Below the pieces are notes generated by a model. The model saw only the letters and a list, made by a program, of their open reading frames with translations, did no database searches and was not told where the DNA came from. A DNA stretch of 64,000 bases, taken from Tepidibacter aestuarii. GTDB lineage: Bacteria; Bacillota; Clostridia; Peptostreptococcales; Peptostreptococcaceae. The stretch is taken from positions 1,922,001 through 1,986,000 of the forward strand of contig NZ_OW235315.1 in NCBI RefSeq assembly GCF_934924865.1. Reading direction: 5' to 3'. Below, one piece after another: positions 56,857-64,000 of the stretch. The translations under genes were made by a program, and so were the position numbers. Numbering within the stretch: position 1 is the stretch's first letter; every line of letters begins with the position of its first letter.

Positions 56857-57348
56857 CTATTCTTGTATAATATATTTTGAGTCAATAAAGTCTACAAATC
56901 AAATCGTATCATTTGTATGATAAAATTGCACCCCATCTATTGATGCTTGTTTTGCATTAATTTTAAGAAGAATTGAAATTTCAGCTCTTCTTTTTCCTAC
57001 TTATATTGCTGTTTCAATATCTGACGATAAGTGAATATATTGTCTGTTTTCATCTAATTTTTTAATTATAATTTCTAAATCTTTTATATTTAAAGACTTC
57101 CACTTTATATCATACCTTAATGATTCAATCAATTGATATATATCCACCCAACCATTTTCAGCTAACTCCAACTCATATTTCCATGGCTCATGCCTTAAAG
57201 CAAAAGAAATTTCTTTGCATAAAAACACCCCTTCACACAAATATATTATACCATTTGGTCTTAACTTTGTATAAAGGGGTTTTGGATAACTGTAAAACAA
57301 ATAGTTATTAAATTTATATAGTTTATATACTAAATCAAATAATCGCAT
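56857..57348 (-). pseudogene. RNA 2'-phosphotransferase (KptA) relic, copy 2
   Basis: One minus-strand frame reads EISFALRHEPWKYELELAEN, GWVDIYQLIESL (winged-helix half), RQYIHLSSDIETAI, then TAA at 57001, VGKRRAEISILLKINAKQAS, GVQFYHTNDTI, TGA at 56899 (where a Trp is usual), and FVDFIDSKYI. The block holding NGKIRALYGHS is deleted between the halves. KptA normally removes the 2'-phosphate left on spliced tRNA using NAD. Two stops plus the deletion make it dead. 56700-56856 holds a 75-bp repeat shared with 59818-59895. Confidence 0.75.
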
Positions 57349-57409
57349 CCTACCTGCCTAAATCTCTAAAAACGATCTAAATTTATTAACTTAATAACTA
57401 AATTATCAA

Positions 57410-57562
57410 TTAAATTTTATGACATTTATTACATTTCTTGCAGTTTTTACAATTTTCACATGAATAATAAAAGATATAATCACTACCCATCCAATTTAAA
57501 ATACTTTCAATATCCTTGAGTTCATGTTTTTCACAAATCATAGTCTTATTATTGGAAACCAT
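57410..57562 (-). CDS. Small Cys-rich protein (50 aa), likely metal-binding
   Basis: ATG with AAAAAGGAGGTTACTT, a very strong ribosome site. Sequence blocks: MVSNNKTMICEKHELKDIES, ILNWMGSDYIFYYS, then CENCKNCKKCNKCHKI. The last 16 residues carry five Cys and one His in CxxCxxCxxCxxCH spacing, suggesting zinc or an iron-sulfur centre. Another Cys-x-x-His (CEKH) is near the start. No family recognised. 57563-58211 upstream is AT-rich with nothing I can name. Confidence 0.6.
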   Translation of the reverse strand: MVSNNKTMICEKHELKDIESILNWMGSDYIFYYSCENCKNCKKCNKCHKI

Positions 57563-58211
57563 AAGTAACCTCCTTTTTATTCTTAATTCTAAATTATTTA
57601 CGAAAATCCAAAATCTTCTTTTTCTAGAGTATTTTTTGGTTTTTTTGTGTTTAATGGTTTCTTAAGGTTCTTTCTTCTTTAAAACTGTTTTTACTTAAAG
57701 TCGAGCGTAAGCCTCCTTATCCCCAACTAATTTTGCGGGTATTAAAATATTGGAATATTTGATTTTCTATGACTGAATTTCTAAAAGATTGATATTCTCT
57801 AAAATTTTATAGAAGATATCTTTATGTTGATAACTACTGTATATTTTAATATTTGTATTTATATTATAATAATTTTCTGAATATTTCAACAATTGATATT
57901 AACTTAACATTTCTTGAATTTATAGAGGTTATAGGAATATATTTAGTGAAATATAAATTTATTTCTATGGACTAATTACAATACCTATACTCTACCCCAT
58001 TAAAAGCTTATACTCTTCATACTTTTTCTAATATTATTTAATATGTTTTTTTCTATTTTATAGAATTATTTTTCATTTTTCATAGTTCAATCGTCAATAT
58101 TAGTAATTTCTTTAACACTTTTACTATAGAAGCCTTTTATTTTATTCATAGACTATGGTCTATCATAATCTAATATATTATTATAAAAATCAAGTATTGA
58201 TATATCCTGTC

Positions 58212-58252
58212 CCCTATAGAATAGACAATCAAAATTTGACTATCCTATAGGG
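58212..58252 (+). terminator. Hairpin terminator
   Basis: CCCTATAGAATAG/CTATCCTATAGGG stem (one mismatch), followed on the plus strand by TATTTTTGTG. Confidence 0.5.
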
Positions 58253-58297
58253 TATTTTTGTGTATAATGAAATAAAGTAGATTAGCGAAGGGAAATA

Positions 58298-58360
58298 TGA
58301 ATAATAAAGCATTTACAGAAAAAGAAATAAAAATACTATCTTGCAATAAACAACCTTCAC
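58298..58360 (+). mobile_element. Transposase N-terminal fragment
   Basis: GAAGGGAAAT then ATG; MNNKAFTEKEIKILSCNKQP and a stop. The KxFTxEEIKxLxxNP start is found in HTH proteins of IS3-like clostridial elements. Cut at the junction with the GC-rich segment that follows. Confidence 0.4.
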
Positions 58361-58579
58361 CATAAAATGTGCAACAGCACCTGTAATGAAGTACGAAACC
58401 ACAAGGGCACCGAAAATTCCGGCAATCCCCAAAAGGCTTGATCCGAGAAATGCCAACGCATTCACAAGCGCCAATATGAAAAATTCAAGGCGCGTGTAGC
58501 GGCGCCATAACCCGCTACTGCCTTGACTCCATATATTGTAATTAAGCCCATCACAATTCTCTAAATTGTTACGCTTCAA
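58313..58579 (-). CDS. Membrane protein fragment of foreign base composition
   Basis: 88 codons: polar start (RNNLENCDGLNYNIW), then RRYTRLEFFILALVNALAFL, GSSLLGIAGIFGALVVSYFI and TGAVAHFMV, at least two membrane spans. The DNA from about 58350 to 58560 is far richer in G and C than anything around it. There is no good ribosome site at the ATG, so it is probably a truncated piece of a larger horizontally acquired gene. A loose DUF805-like look (GRYTRLEFF) is only a guess. 58580-58777 holds no supported gene. Confidence 0.3.
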   Translation of the reverse strand: MKRNNLENCDGLNYNIWSQGSSGLWRRYTRLEFFILALVNALAFLGSSLLGIAGIFGALVVSYFITGAVAHFMVKVVYCKIVFLFLFL

Positions 58580-58777
58580 AGGCAGTATCTATACGAGTGC
58601 AAAAGAATAAGAAAAAAGGAACCTCCATCATCGGATAGCCCCTCTCAGCCATTTGAATATATCTCAATCAAGCTCCTTATAATCTCAACGAAATGAAAAT
58701 GATTTCCCTCTTCTTTGCTCTTCTTCTATTTCTTCTAGAGTTTGCTTGAGATTTTCTATATTATAATAGTTATTTTC

Positions 58778-59692
58778 TCATTTACCTTTTATATATTCCT
58801 TCTCAGGAAATTTAATCTGTGATACAAGTATGCCTCCAAGTATAAGAACACAGCCTATATACCCCCTAGAACTCATGCTCTCTCCAAGCATAATTGCACC
58901 ACCTATAGCTCCAAATACAGATTCCATACTCAGGATTATAGCTGCATGAGATGGCTTAGCGTCTTTTTGTGCTACTACTTGAAGAGTATAGGCTATACCA
59001 ACTGATAAAAGTCCACCATAAAGTATTGGAATTAAAGCACTTGATAGCCCACTAACAGTAATATGTTCAAAGATTAAAGCTGATATAAGACTTAAAACTG
59101 AGCATGTTGCAAATTGAATACATGATAACTTTAAAGGATCAACCTTTTTAGAAAAATGATCTATTGTTAAAATATGAAAAGCCCAGAAAACAGCTCCTAT
59201 AAGTTCAAGTAAGTCTCCAAAACTTATACTGAAATTTTCATTTATGCTTAAGAGATATAGTCCAACAACAGCAAGAGCTACTCCAACCCATGCGTTTTTT
59301 TCAATTTTTTGCTTTAAAAATACTCCTATAAGCGGAACAATAACCATGTAAAGTCCTGTAATAAAGCTTGCTTTTCCAGCAGTTGTGTAGTTAATACCAA
59401 CTTGTTGAAGTGTTGCAGCTGAATAAAGCATTAATCCTACTAATGCTCCAGATATAATTGTTTTCCTCTGGATCATTTCAATATTATTCTCATTACTACC
59501 CTCATTTTTCTTTCTTTTATCAAAATAAAAAATTAATGGCACTAAGGAAAGACTTCCAAGAGCAAATCTTATTCCATTAAAAGTAAATGCGCCTACATAC
59601 TGAGCTCCTATTCTTTGTGCAACAAATGCAAATCCCCATATTGCAGCTATAATTAATAAAAGTATATTAGCTTGTAATGTTTTACTCTCCAT
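58778..59692 (-). CDS. DMT-superfamily (EamA) transporter
   Basis: 304 residues with ten hydrophobic segments in two EamA repeats (about 7-145 and 160-295). Typical blocks: AAIWGFAFVAQRIGAQYVGA, FNGIRFALGSLSLVPL, GKASFITGLYMVIVPLIG at the end of repeat 1, and PSHAAIILSMESVFGAIGG at the end of repeat 2. ATG with GGGGAGGATTAA. Substrate unknown; relatives export amino acids or metabolites. Confidence 0.87.
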   Translation of the reverse strand: MESKTLQANILLLIIAAIWGFAFVAQRIGAQYVGAFTFNGIRFALGSLSLVPLIFYFDKRKKNEGSNENNIEMIQRKTIISGALVGLMLYSAATLQQVGINYTTAGKASFITGLYMVIVPLIGVFLKQKIEKNAWVGVALAVVGLYLLSINENFSISFGDLLELIGAVFWAFHILTIDHFSKKVDPLKLSCIQFATCSVLSLISALIFEHITVSGLSSALIPILYGGLLSVGIAYTLQVVAQKDAKPSHAAIILSMESVFGAIGGAIMLGESMSSRGYIGCVLILGGILVSQIKFPEKEYIKGK

Positions 59693-59817
59693 TTAATCCT
59701 CCCCTTTCAAATCAAATTAGTAATGAATTATAATATTCCTTTAATTAATTCTACTTTTACTAATTTATACCTTTGTAAATAATACAAATAAATCCTAATA
59801 ATTTTGTACTTTATCCA

Positions 59818-59895
59818 CATAAAAAAACAACTTCATTTTAATTAGATCGCCCTGATTATTTTAAAATCACCTATTCTTCTATAATGTATTTGGAT
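59818..59895. repeat. Intergenic repeat shared with 56808-56885
   Basis: About 75 bases (ACAACTTCATTTTAATTAGA, CGCCCTGATTATTTTAAAAT, CACCTATTCTTCTATAAT) match the 3' end of the kptA relic at 56808-56885 with few differences. On the minus strand the edge reads TACATTATAGAAGAATAG, a kptA-like stop region. Otherwise 59693-60087 contains no gene. Confidence 0.6.
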
Positions 59896-60087
59896 CAATA
59901 TCTGAGGCCACATCCACCAGTCGACATAATAGCAATTTTATCCAAAACATTCACTATGATAAAACATATATATGTATAATCCTTTCAGTAAAAGATGAAA
60001 ATCGCCATTTTTTTAAAGCAAACTCCTAAGTTTAAAGATTCCTTCATTTACATATTGGCTATTTCATAATTTAACTAGCACAACAGG

Positions 60088-60636
60088 TTAATTACTTTTT
60101 AAGTCCACTATTTTTATTGCTTTATCACTTCCTAAAATTATTAAAATTTTGTCACCATATACAAAACTATCAGAAACTTGATCTGTAATTGCTAAATTTA
60201 AATCACCAGATTTATCAAACACCTTTATACCATAATCTTCTCCTTGTAAAAGAGTACATATTATTTTATTATTTTCTATTTTAATATTTTTTAAATACTC
60301 CTTTAAAACAAGTGTGTCTTCTTTAGCTGTATCTACCTTATACAATCTTAAATTCCCATCTTTATTTGATATAGTATAATATATATTTTCATCTACTTCA
60401 TAATCCCTATCATAATAACCTGAAAGTTTATTATCCGATAATTTTTTTTCATTTGTTCCATCTAACTTTGATGAATATAAATACTGATCTTCATCTTTTA
60501 CATAATAAATCTTATTATTTGCAATTTTAAAATTTTCCACTCCAAAATTTGTAATCTTTATAGTTTCATTTGTATTTAAATTTATTTTATAAATATAATT
60601 TTTTTCATTATTTTTTATTAGATAAGCAGATGCCAA
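60088..60636 (-). CDS. C-terminal half of frameshifted secreted protein (DUF5050-like propeller)
   Basis: 182 codons of repeated short strands: NNEKNYIYKINLNTNETIKI, NNKIYYVKDEDQYLYSSKLD, GTNEKKLSDNKLSGYYDRDY. This repeating NxIYYxxxDGxxLYK pattern is the DUF5050/TolB-like beta-propeller pattern. It has no ribosome site or signal peptide of its own. Removing one AT unit from the (AT)7 tract at 60636-60649 joins it in frame (DDDIYI|LASAYLIK) to the preceding ORF, giving a protein of about 530 residues. Confidence 0.75.
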   Translation of the reverse strand: MASAYLIKNNEKNYIYKINLNTNETIKITNFGVENFKIANNKIYYVKDEDQYLYSSKLDGTNEKKLSDNKLSGYYDRDYEVDENIYYTISNKDGNLRLYKVDTAKEDTLVLKEYLKNIKIENNKIICTLLQGEDYGIKVFDKSGDLNLAITDQVSDSFVYGDKILIILGSDKAIKIVDLKSN

Positions 60637-61679
60637 TATATATATATATCATCATCCACTACAATAGTAGAACCATCCGGGTTATATCCTGTTCCTACAA
60701 AATGCAATCCATATATAAGATTTGGATTGCCTATACTTTTCCCATCCCTTCTTTCTTGTCCTGTTGGTATAAGCCAAAGATTGTTGCTACTTTGCGAAGG
60801 CCCTTGATCTATTTCCAATATTCCCTTAGAAGTATTTTTAAAATCAAGATAACCACTTTCTTCTACTATAGCTTTTCCATTATTATTTACCTTACAATAT
60901 ACATCTCGCCCCATTACAGCAGTTCCAACATGATAGTGAAACCAAAGGGCTTTATCTCTTGTATAAAATGGTAAATTATTATTGTAATCGAATTCATAAG
61001 AATATACTAGTTCTTTATTCGATAAATTATTTTCCTTAACTCTATATACTTTATTTGTATTATTTATTGTTTCTACAAAATAATAATACCCATCAAATAC
61101 TGCAACATTATTTTCACCTGCATATTTAGGAAGATTAACTGTTGTTACCTGTGGGTTATTAGATTTTATCATAAGTCCTTCTGACTTATCCCAAACATAT
61201 TCCCATCCAAATGTATCATGCGCAAACTTCCATGTGAGTGGAAAATATATTACATTATTAAAGCTTAAAAGAGGATACTCTTCTTTAAAATCATCTATTA
61301 AATTCCCATTTGCTGTAATCTCAAATGTAGGTATAGTTGCATTGTAGCTATTTCTATTTTTGTGCTTTTTCTTGTATGGTACATAAGAAGATGTAACCTT
61401 ACCTTGAACAATTTTAAAACCTTCGTCCTGTGTCCATTTTGTTTCTAATCCCAAAAGCCTACAATCATACCATGTCATTGGAAAATATGTCATATCTTTA
61501 TATACCAAAAGTGGATATTCTCTATATAAATTATCAATCTTATTTTCATTTATAGTAACATTAAATTTTGGTAATGTAACTTTTACACTTTTTTCTGCAG
61601 CAAAACTTTCTTCTCTAATTAGCATAAAGCTTAAACAAACTACAAATACAGCTACCAATGTAAAAATCTTCTTTTCCAT
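60618..61679 (-). CDS. N-terminal half of frameshifted secreted protein (copper-amine-oxidase-N-like stalk repeats)
   Basis: Signal peptide (MEKKIFTLVAVFVVCLSFML, cleavage near SFAAEK). Two stalk repeats of the copper amine oxidase N-domain type follow: FNVTINENKIDNLYREYPLL, VYKDMTYFPMTWYDCRLLGL near 38-90, and FEITANGNLIDDFKEEYPLL, NNVIYFPLTWKFAHDTFG near 115-165. A propeller-like region begins near 180. The frame ends in YWHLLI just past the (AT)7 tract. Probably a cell-envelope protein; function unknown. Confidence 0.78.
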   Translation of the reverse strand: MEKKIFTLVAVFVVCLSFMLIREESFAAEKSVKVTLPKFNVTINENKIDNLYREYPLLVYKDMTYFPMTWYDCRLLGLETKWTQDEGFKIVQGKVTSSYVPYKKKHKNRNSYNATIPTFEITANGNLIDDFKEEYPLLSFNNVIYFPLTWKFAHDTFGWEYVWDKSEGLMIKSNNPQVTTVNLPKYAGENNVAVFDGYYYFVETINNTNKVYRVKENNLSNKELVYSYEFDYNNNLPFYTRDKALWFHYHVGTAVMGRDVYCKVNNNGKAIVEESGYLDFKNTSKGILEIDQGPSQSSNNLWLIPTGQERRDGKSIGNPNLIYGLHFVGTGYNPDGSTIVVDDDIYIYWHLLI

Positions 61680-62007
61680 ATAAATGGACTCCCTAGTTTT
61701 TTAGTATCTATAATTATTATATCATGTTCATTGGTAATAAATTTAAATTTTTACATATTATTCAACAAGGTAAGTCCAAGTTCAATTAGCTATGTGAACA
61801 GGATTTTGTTTGCCATTTATAGTTTATAGAATATTCTATATTTAGTTTAGATTTTCACATAAATTCTATCCAACACAATATTTATCATATAATATCAATA
61901 AGATTTTTCTTTTCATACAAAATACTCAATTATAAAATAGATGTCAATACAAGCTGAACAAAGACTTATCTTGTATAAAAACACTAGATAATATCCTATA
62001 GCTATAA

Positions 62008-62248
62008 CGAAGCCTTCCACCCCTACCCCAAAAAGAACATTTACAATTGTAAATAAAGCAATCAATCCTGACGGACCTTTTGGTGTAAGATGGCTTGGAC
62101 TCAGTAAACCACATTACGATATCCATGGCACAAACAATCCTTCCTCTATAGAAAAGCTGTTTCTAATGGTTGCATAAGAATGTATAATAAAGATGTCCTT
62201 GAACTTTCTAATTTAGTTCCAATTGGAACCGTTGTTCAAATTATATAG
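62008..62248 (+). pseudogene. L,D-transpeptidase (YkuD) C-terminal relic
   Basis: Plus-strand reading: [42 protein letters not shown], then after a one-base loss [20 protein letters not shown] and LVPIGTVVQII. HGTN and SNGCIRM are the catalytic YkuD motifs. The N-terminal half is absent and the frame is broken. 61680-62007 holds no gene. Confidence 0.75.
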
Positions 62249-62260
62249 ATTATGTATAAA

Positions 62261-62296
62261 AAAGAGAAGAAAAGTTATACTACTTTTCTTCTCTTT
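62261..62296 (+). terminator. Terminator after the YkuD relic
   Basis: 15-bp perfect stem AAAGAGAAGAAAAGT/ACTTTTCTTCTCTTT with a 6-base loop. 62297-62682 shows no gene. Confidence 0.7.
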
Positions 62297-62682
62297 AAAA
62301 TTAATTTATTTTTTAATATTTTGCTACTATATTTATTTCCTTTTAAACAAAACCACCTACTCAACATACATGATATGTTATAGTTACATAAAAATATAAT
62401 AGCAATTTGCTTAGAGGACATTACATTTTTTAGAGAAAATTTTAGAAATTAAACGTCATTGCTAATACCTTTGGACCTATTGAATTTAGATATCATGCCA
62501 AATGATTCTTTATTTAATGTTTACGCTTTGAAAACTTATTATTTATCTCCTTCATTCATTAAATCTTATACATTTTCTAATATTATACTTTGTAAAACAG
62601 TTGAATGATATATTCACGTAATAAACACTGTCTAGGCAAAACTGATGCCCGCTTCACTAAAGGGTTAGGTAAGCGTTGTGCT

Positions 62683-63780
62683 CTACCAATACATAACCGC
62701 AGTCTCGCCTGCTCTTTGACGATAATACAGTCGAACACGCAATATGTATTTTTTACCTCTGTATAATTTCAAGTTCATACTTGCATTATAATCTTCGCCA
62801 CTATCATCATCACCTGCAATATATAATTCACCATTATCGTTTTTTTCTAATAAAATGATAACAGAATCAGATTTACCAAAAGTAGCAATATTATATTTTC
62901 TCGTTTCGCTTGGTTTTATGATGAAGTTCTTCTGCTCCCCAGGATTCAGCATAAGCTTACTACTTGCAAATGGTGGAAGTTCTTCTAAGTCGTTATCATC
63001 AAGTGGTGGATAAAACTTTCTGACCCATTCCTTATCATGCTCTGATAAGCCAGGTTTTGGATATATTCCATTTTTATATTGTTCTGGACTTATAATTAGT
63101 CCTGGACCAAAAGGATAATGCATTATAGAATTTGGATCCCATTTAGACCCTTGTATAGTATCCGAATCTATTTTTCTTATTATATTATAATAGGTTTTTT
63201 CTGGAGACCAATAATTAGGAGGACTAGCTAACTCGGTGTATACAGCTTGTTCATTCCATACTATACCTGCTTTAGGATTCTGGTGTTCATGTGGAAACCC
63301 TAAAGTATGGCCAATTTCATGCATAGCTGTATCTTCATCGTGTGTCAAATCCCATCCAAAATTCATTGTTCTTTCATCTTTTCCTAAATTTAGATCTATA
63401 ATATCTCTACCTAGATACGACCAAGCACCATCACCTCTCATAAAACCTATTCTTACTTCTGCTTCATCTCTTGTTGCTACCTCTTTAAATTCAAGCCCTA
63501 TACCTATATCTTTCCATTTACTAAAAGCATTTCTAACAACATTCTTTTCCTCTTCACTAGTAGTCCATGTTCTCCACTCTCTTGATCCATCAGTTAGGTC
63601 TACATACGCTCCATCAGTTTCTTTATCGAAGAAATAATAATGTAACACTGTACCGTTTACCCACTTCTTTCCAAGTATTCTTATAAGACTACGTCGATAA
63701 GGGTTTACGTGCACCCCAAATTCTCTTTCAGAAACTACCGGCATTGAACAATAGTTGGTGATTTTTTTTTCTTCAGTCAT
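62683..63780 (-). CDS. Astacin-like (M12) zinc metalloprotease with PPC domain
   Basis: ATG at 63778-63780 after AAAAAGGAGGTAGAAAA, giving 365 residues. Zinc site HEIGHTLGFPHEHQ (HExxHxxGFxHE, near residue 165), with the astacin/metzincin turn SIMHYPFG about 60 residues on, including the Met-turn. N-terminal RILGKKWVNGTVLHYYF matches the astacin start (W.NGxIPYxF). C-terminal ~85 residues (GEQKNFIIKPSETRKYNIAT, GKKYILRVRLYY) form a bacterial pre-peptidase C-terminal-like domain. No signal peptide is seen. Confidence 0.85.
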   Translation of the reverse strand: MTEEKKITNYCSMPVVSEREFGVHVNPYRRSLIRILGKKWVNGTVLHYYFFDKETDGAYVDLTDGSREWRTWTTSEEEKNVVRNAFSKWKDIGIGLEFKEVATRDEAEVRIGFMRGDGAWSYLGRDIIDLNLGKDERTMNFGWDLTHDEDTAMHEIGHTLGFPHEHQNPKAGIVWNEQAVYTELASPPNYWSPEKTYYNIIRKIDSDTIQGSKWDPNSIMHYPFGPGLIISPEQYKNGIYPKPGLSEHDKEWVRKFYPPLDDNDLEELPPFASSKLMLNPGEQKNFIIKPSETRKYNIATFGKSDSVIILLEKNDNGELYIAGDDDSGEDYNASMNLKLYRGKKYILRVRLYYRQRAGETAVMYW

Positions 63781-63841
63781 TTTTCTACCTCCTTTTTTAT
63801 GATTTTTCACATAACTCTACACTTTACCCACGTGATTAATC

Positions 63842-63945
63842 AATTGTTTTAAATTTGCGTTCAACTTTATTGCTCTTTGTAAAATCTCCAGTTAGAACAC
63901 TCGGTGTAACGGTGACATTTGCGTAAACTTCATCTGTCTCACCTC
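63842..63945 (-). pseudogene. C-terminal tail of an unrecognised protein
   Basis: Minus-strand frame GETDEVYANVTVTPSVLTGD, FTKSNKVERKFKTID, stop; preceded by TGA in the same frame. It is probably the relic end of a neighbouring gene. Too short to identify. Confidence 0.25.
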
Positions 63946-64000
63946 AGAAAAAAACATCTTTATTAAGCAAGATCTTGGCTATGCGAAACAAATGATTGAG

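Noticed and set aside
62640..62700. GGTAGAGC-like string suggesting a tRNA D-arm on the minus strand
   Set aside because: It is the stop region of the astacin-like gene (ATGTATTGGTAGAGC); no acceptor stem, anticodon stem or T-loop can be folded around it.

Overview
The window is AT-rich, low-GC DNA with strong GGAGG-type ribosome sites, T-box leaders and the gene content of an amino-acid-fermenting anaerobe of the class Clostridia. That content includes 2-oxoacid:ferredoxin oxidoreductase, ADP-forming acyl-CoA synthetase, an MttB-family methyltransferase, AgcS and NhaC transporters, and a sigma-54 activator with CBS and PAS sensory domains. I cannot name the genus with confidence; a Peptostreptococcaceae- or Clostridiaceae-like host is plausible. 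No rRNA, tRNA, CRISPR array or intact prophage was seen. Most genes are on the minus strand.

Layout. 1-9.3 kb: a cut-off PEP carboxykinase-like gene, an unknown membrane protein, a PLP-dependent aromatic/glutamate-type decarboxylase, an SLH-anchored PrsA-like foldase, an IcaA-like family 2 glycosyltransferase, hisS behind a His T-box, and a DUF985 cupin. 9.5-12.5 kb: proline iminopeptidase, a broken RNA 2'-phosphotransferase (KptA) gene and an AgcS alanine/glycine symporter. 13.4-23.3 kb: a catabolic cluster of mttB-like, ferredoxin, 2-oxoacid oxidoreductase alpha/beta/gamma, fused ADP-forming acyl-CoA synthetase, Glu/Leu/Phe/Val dehydrogenase, an MFS permease and a GntR/FCD regulator. Two homologous promoter regions in it each carry a pair of GTATAC palindromes. 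23.4-31.3 kb: D-cysteine desulfhydrase-like plus NhaC, many decayed fragments (ABC transporter, MalY, IS6, IS256, NlpC/P60, GNAT), and a ddaH-agcS pair. 31.4-39.5 kb: proBA, a decayed second copy of the glycosyltransferase, and an agmatinase/YjiH pair behind a sigma-54 promoter next to its likely activator. 39.6-56.7 kb: the complete aromatic pathway as two minus-strand operons. These are aroF-tyrA-aroB-aroA-aroC-pheA-aroE-aroK-aroQ-hisC and trpEGDCFBA. 56.8-64 kb: a decayed kptA, a small Cys-rich protein, a DMT exporter, a frameshifted stalk/DUF5050 secreted protein, a decayed L,D-transpeptidase and an astacin-like zinc protease.

How the parts fit. The trp operon is read through a Trp T-box that has one Stem I but two successive antiterminator/terminator modules. 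The aro operon begins from a clear promoter and then passes two tandem, nearly identical 52-codon leader ORFs. Each is loaded with Phe, Tyr and Trp codons and followed by a terminator. Within each unit I can trace mutually exclusive pairings (1:2, 2:3, 3:4), as in classical ribosome-mediated attenuation. This tandem aromatic attenuator is the most striking regulatory system here. The second is the mttB/2-oxoacid oxidoreductase/acyl-CoA synthetase/dehydrogenase/MFS cluster. It reads as a route from an (N-methylated?) amino acid to a carboxylic acid with ATP formation, controlled by the GntR protein; the substrate is unknown.
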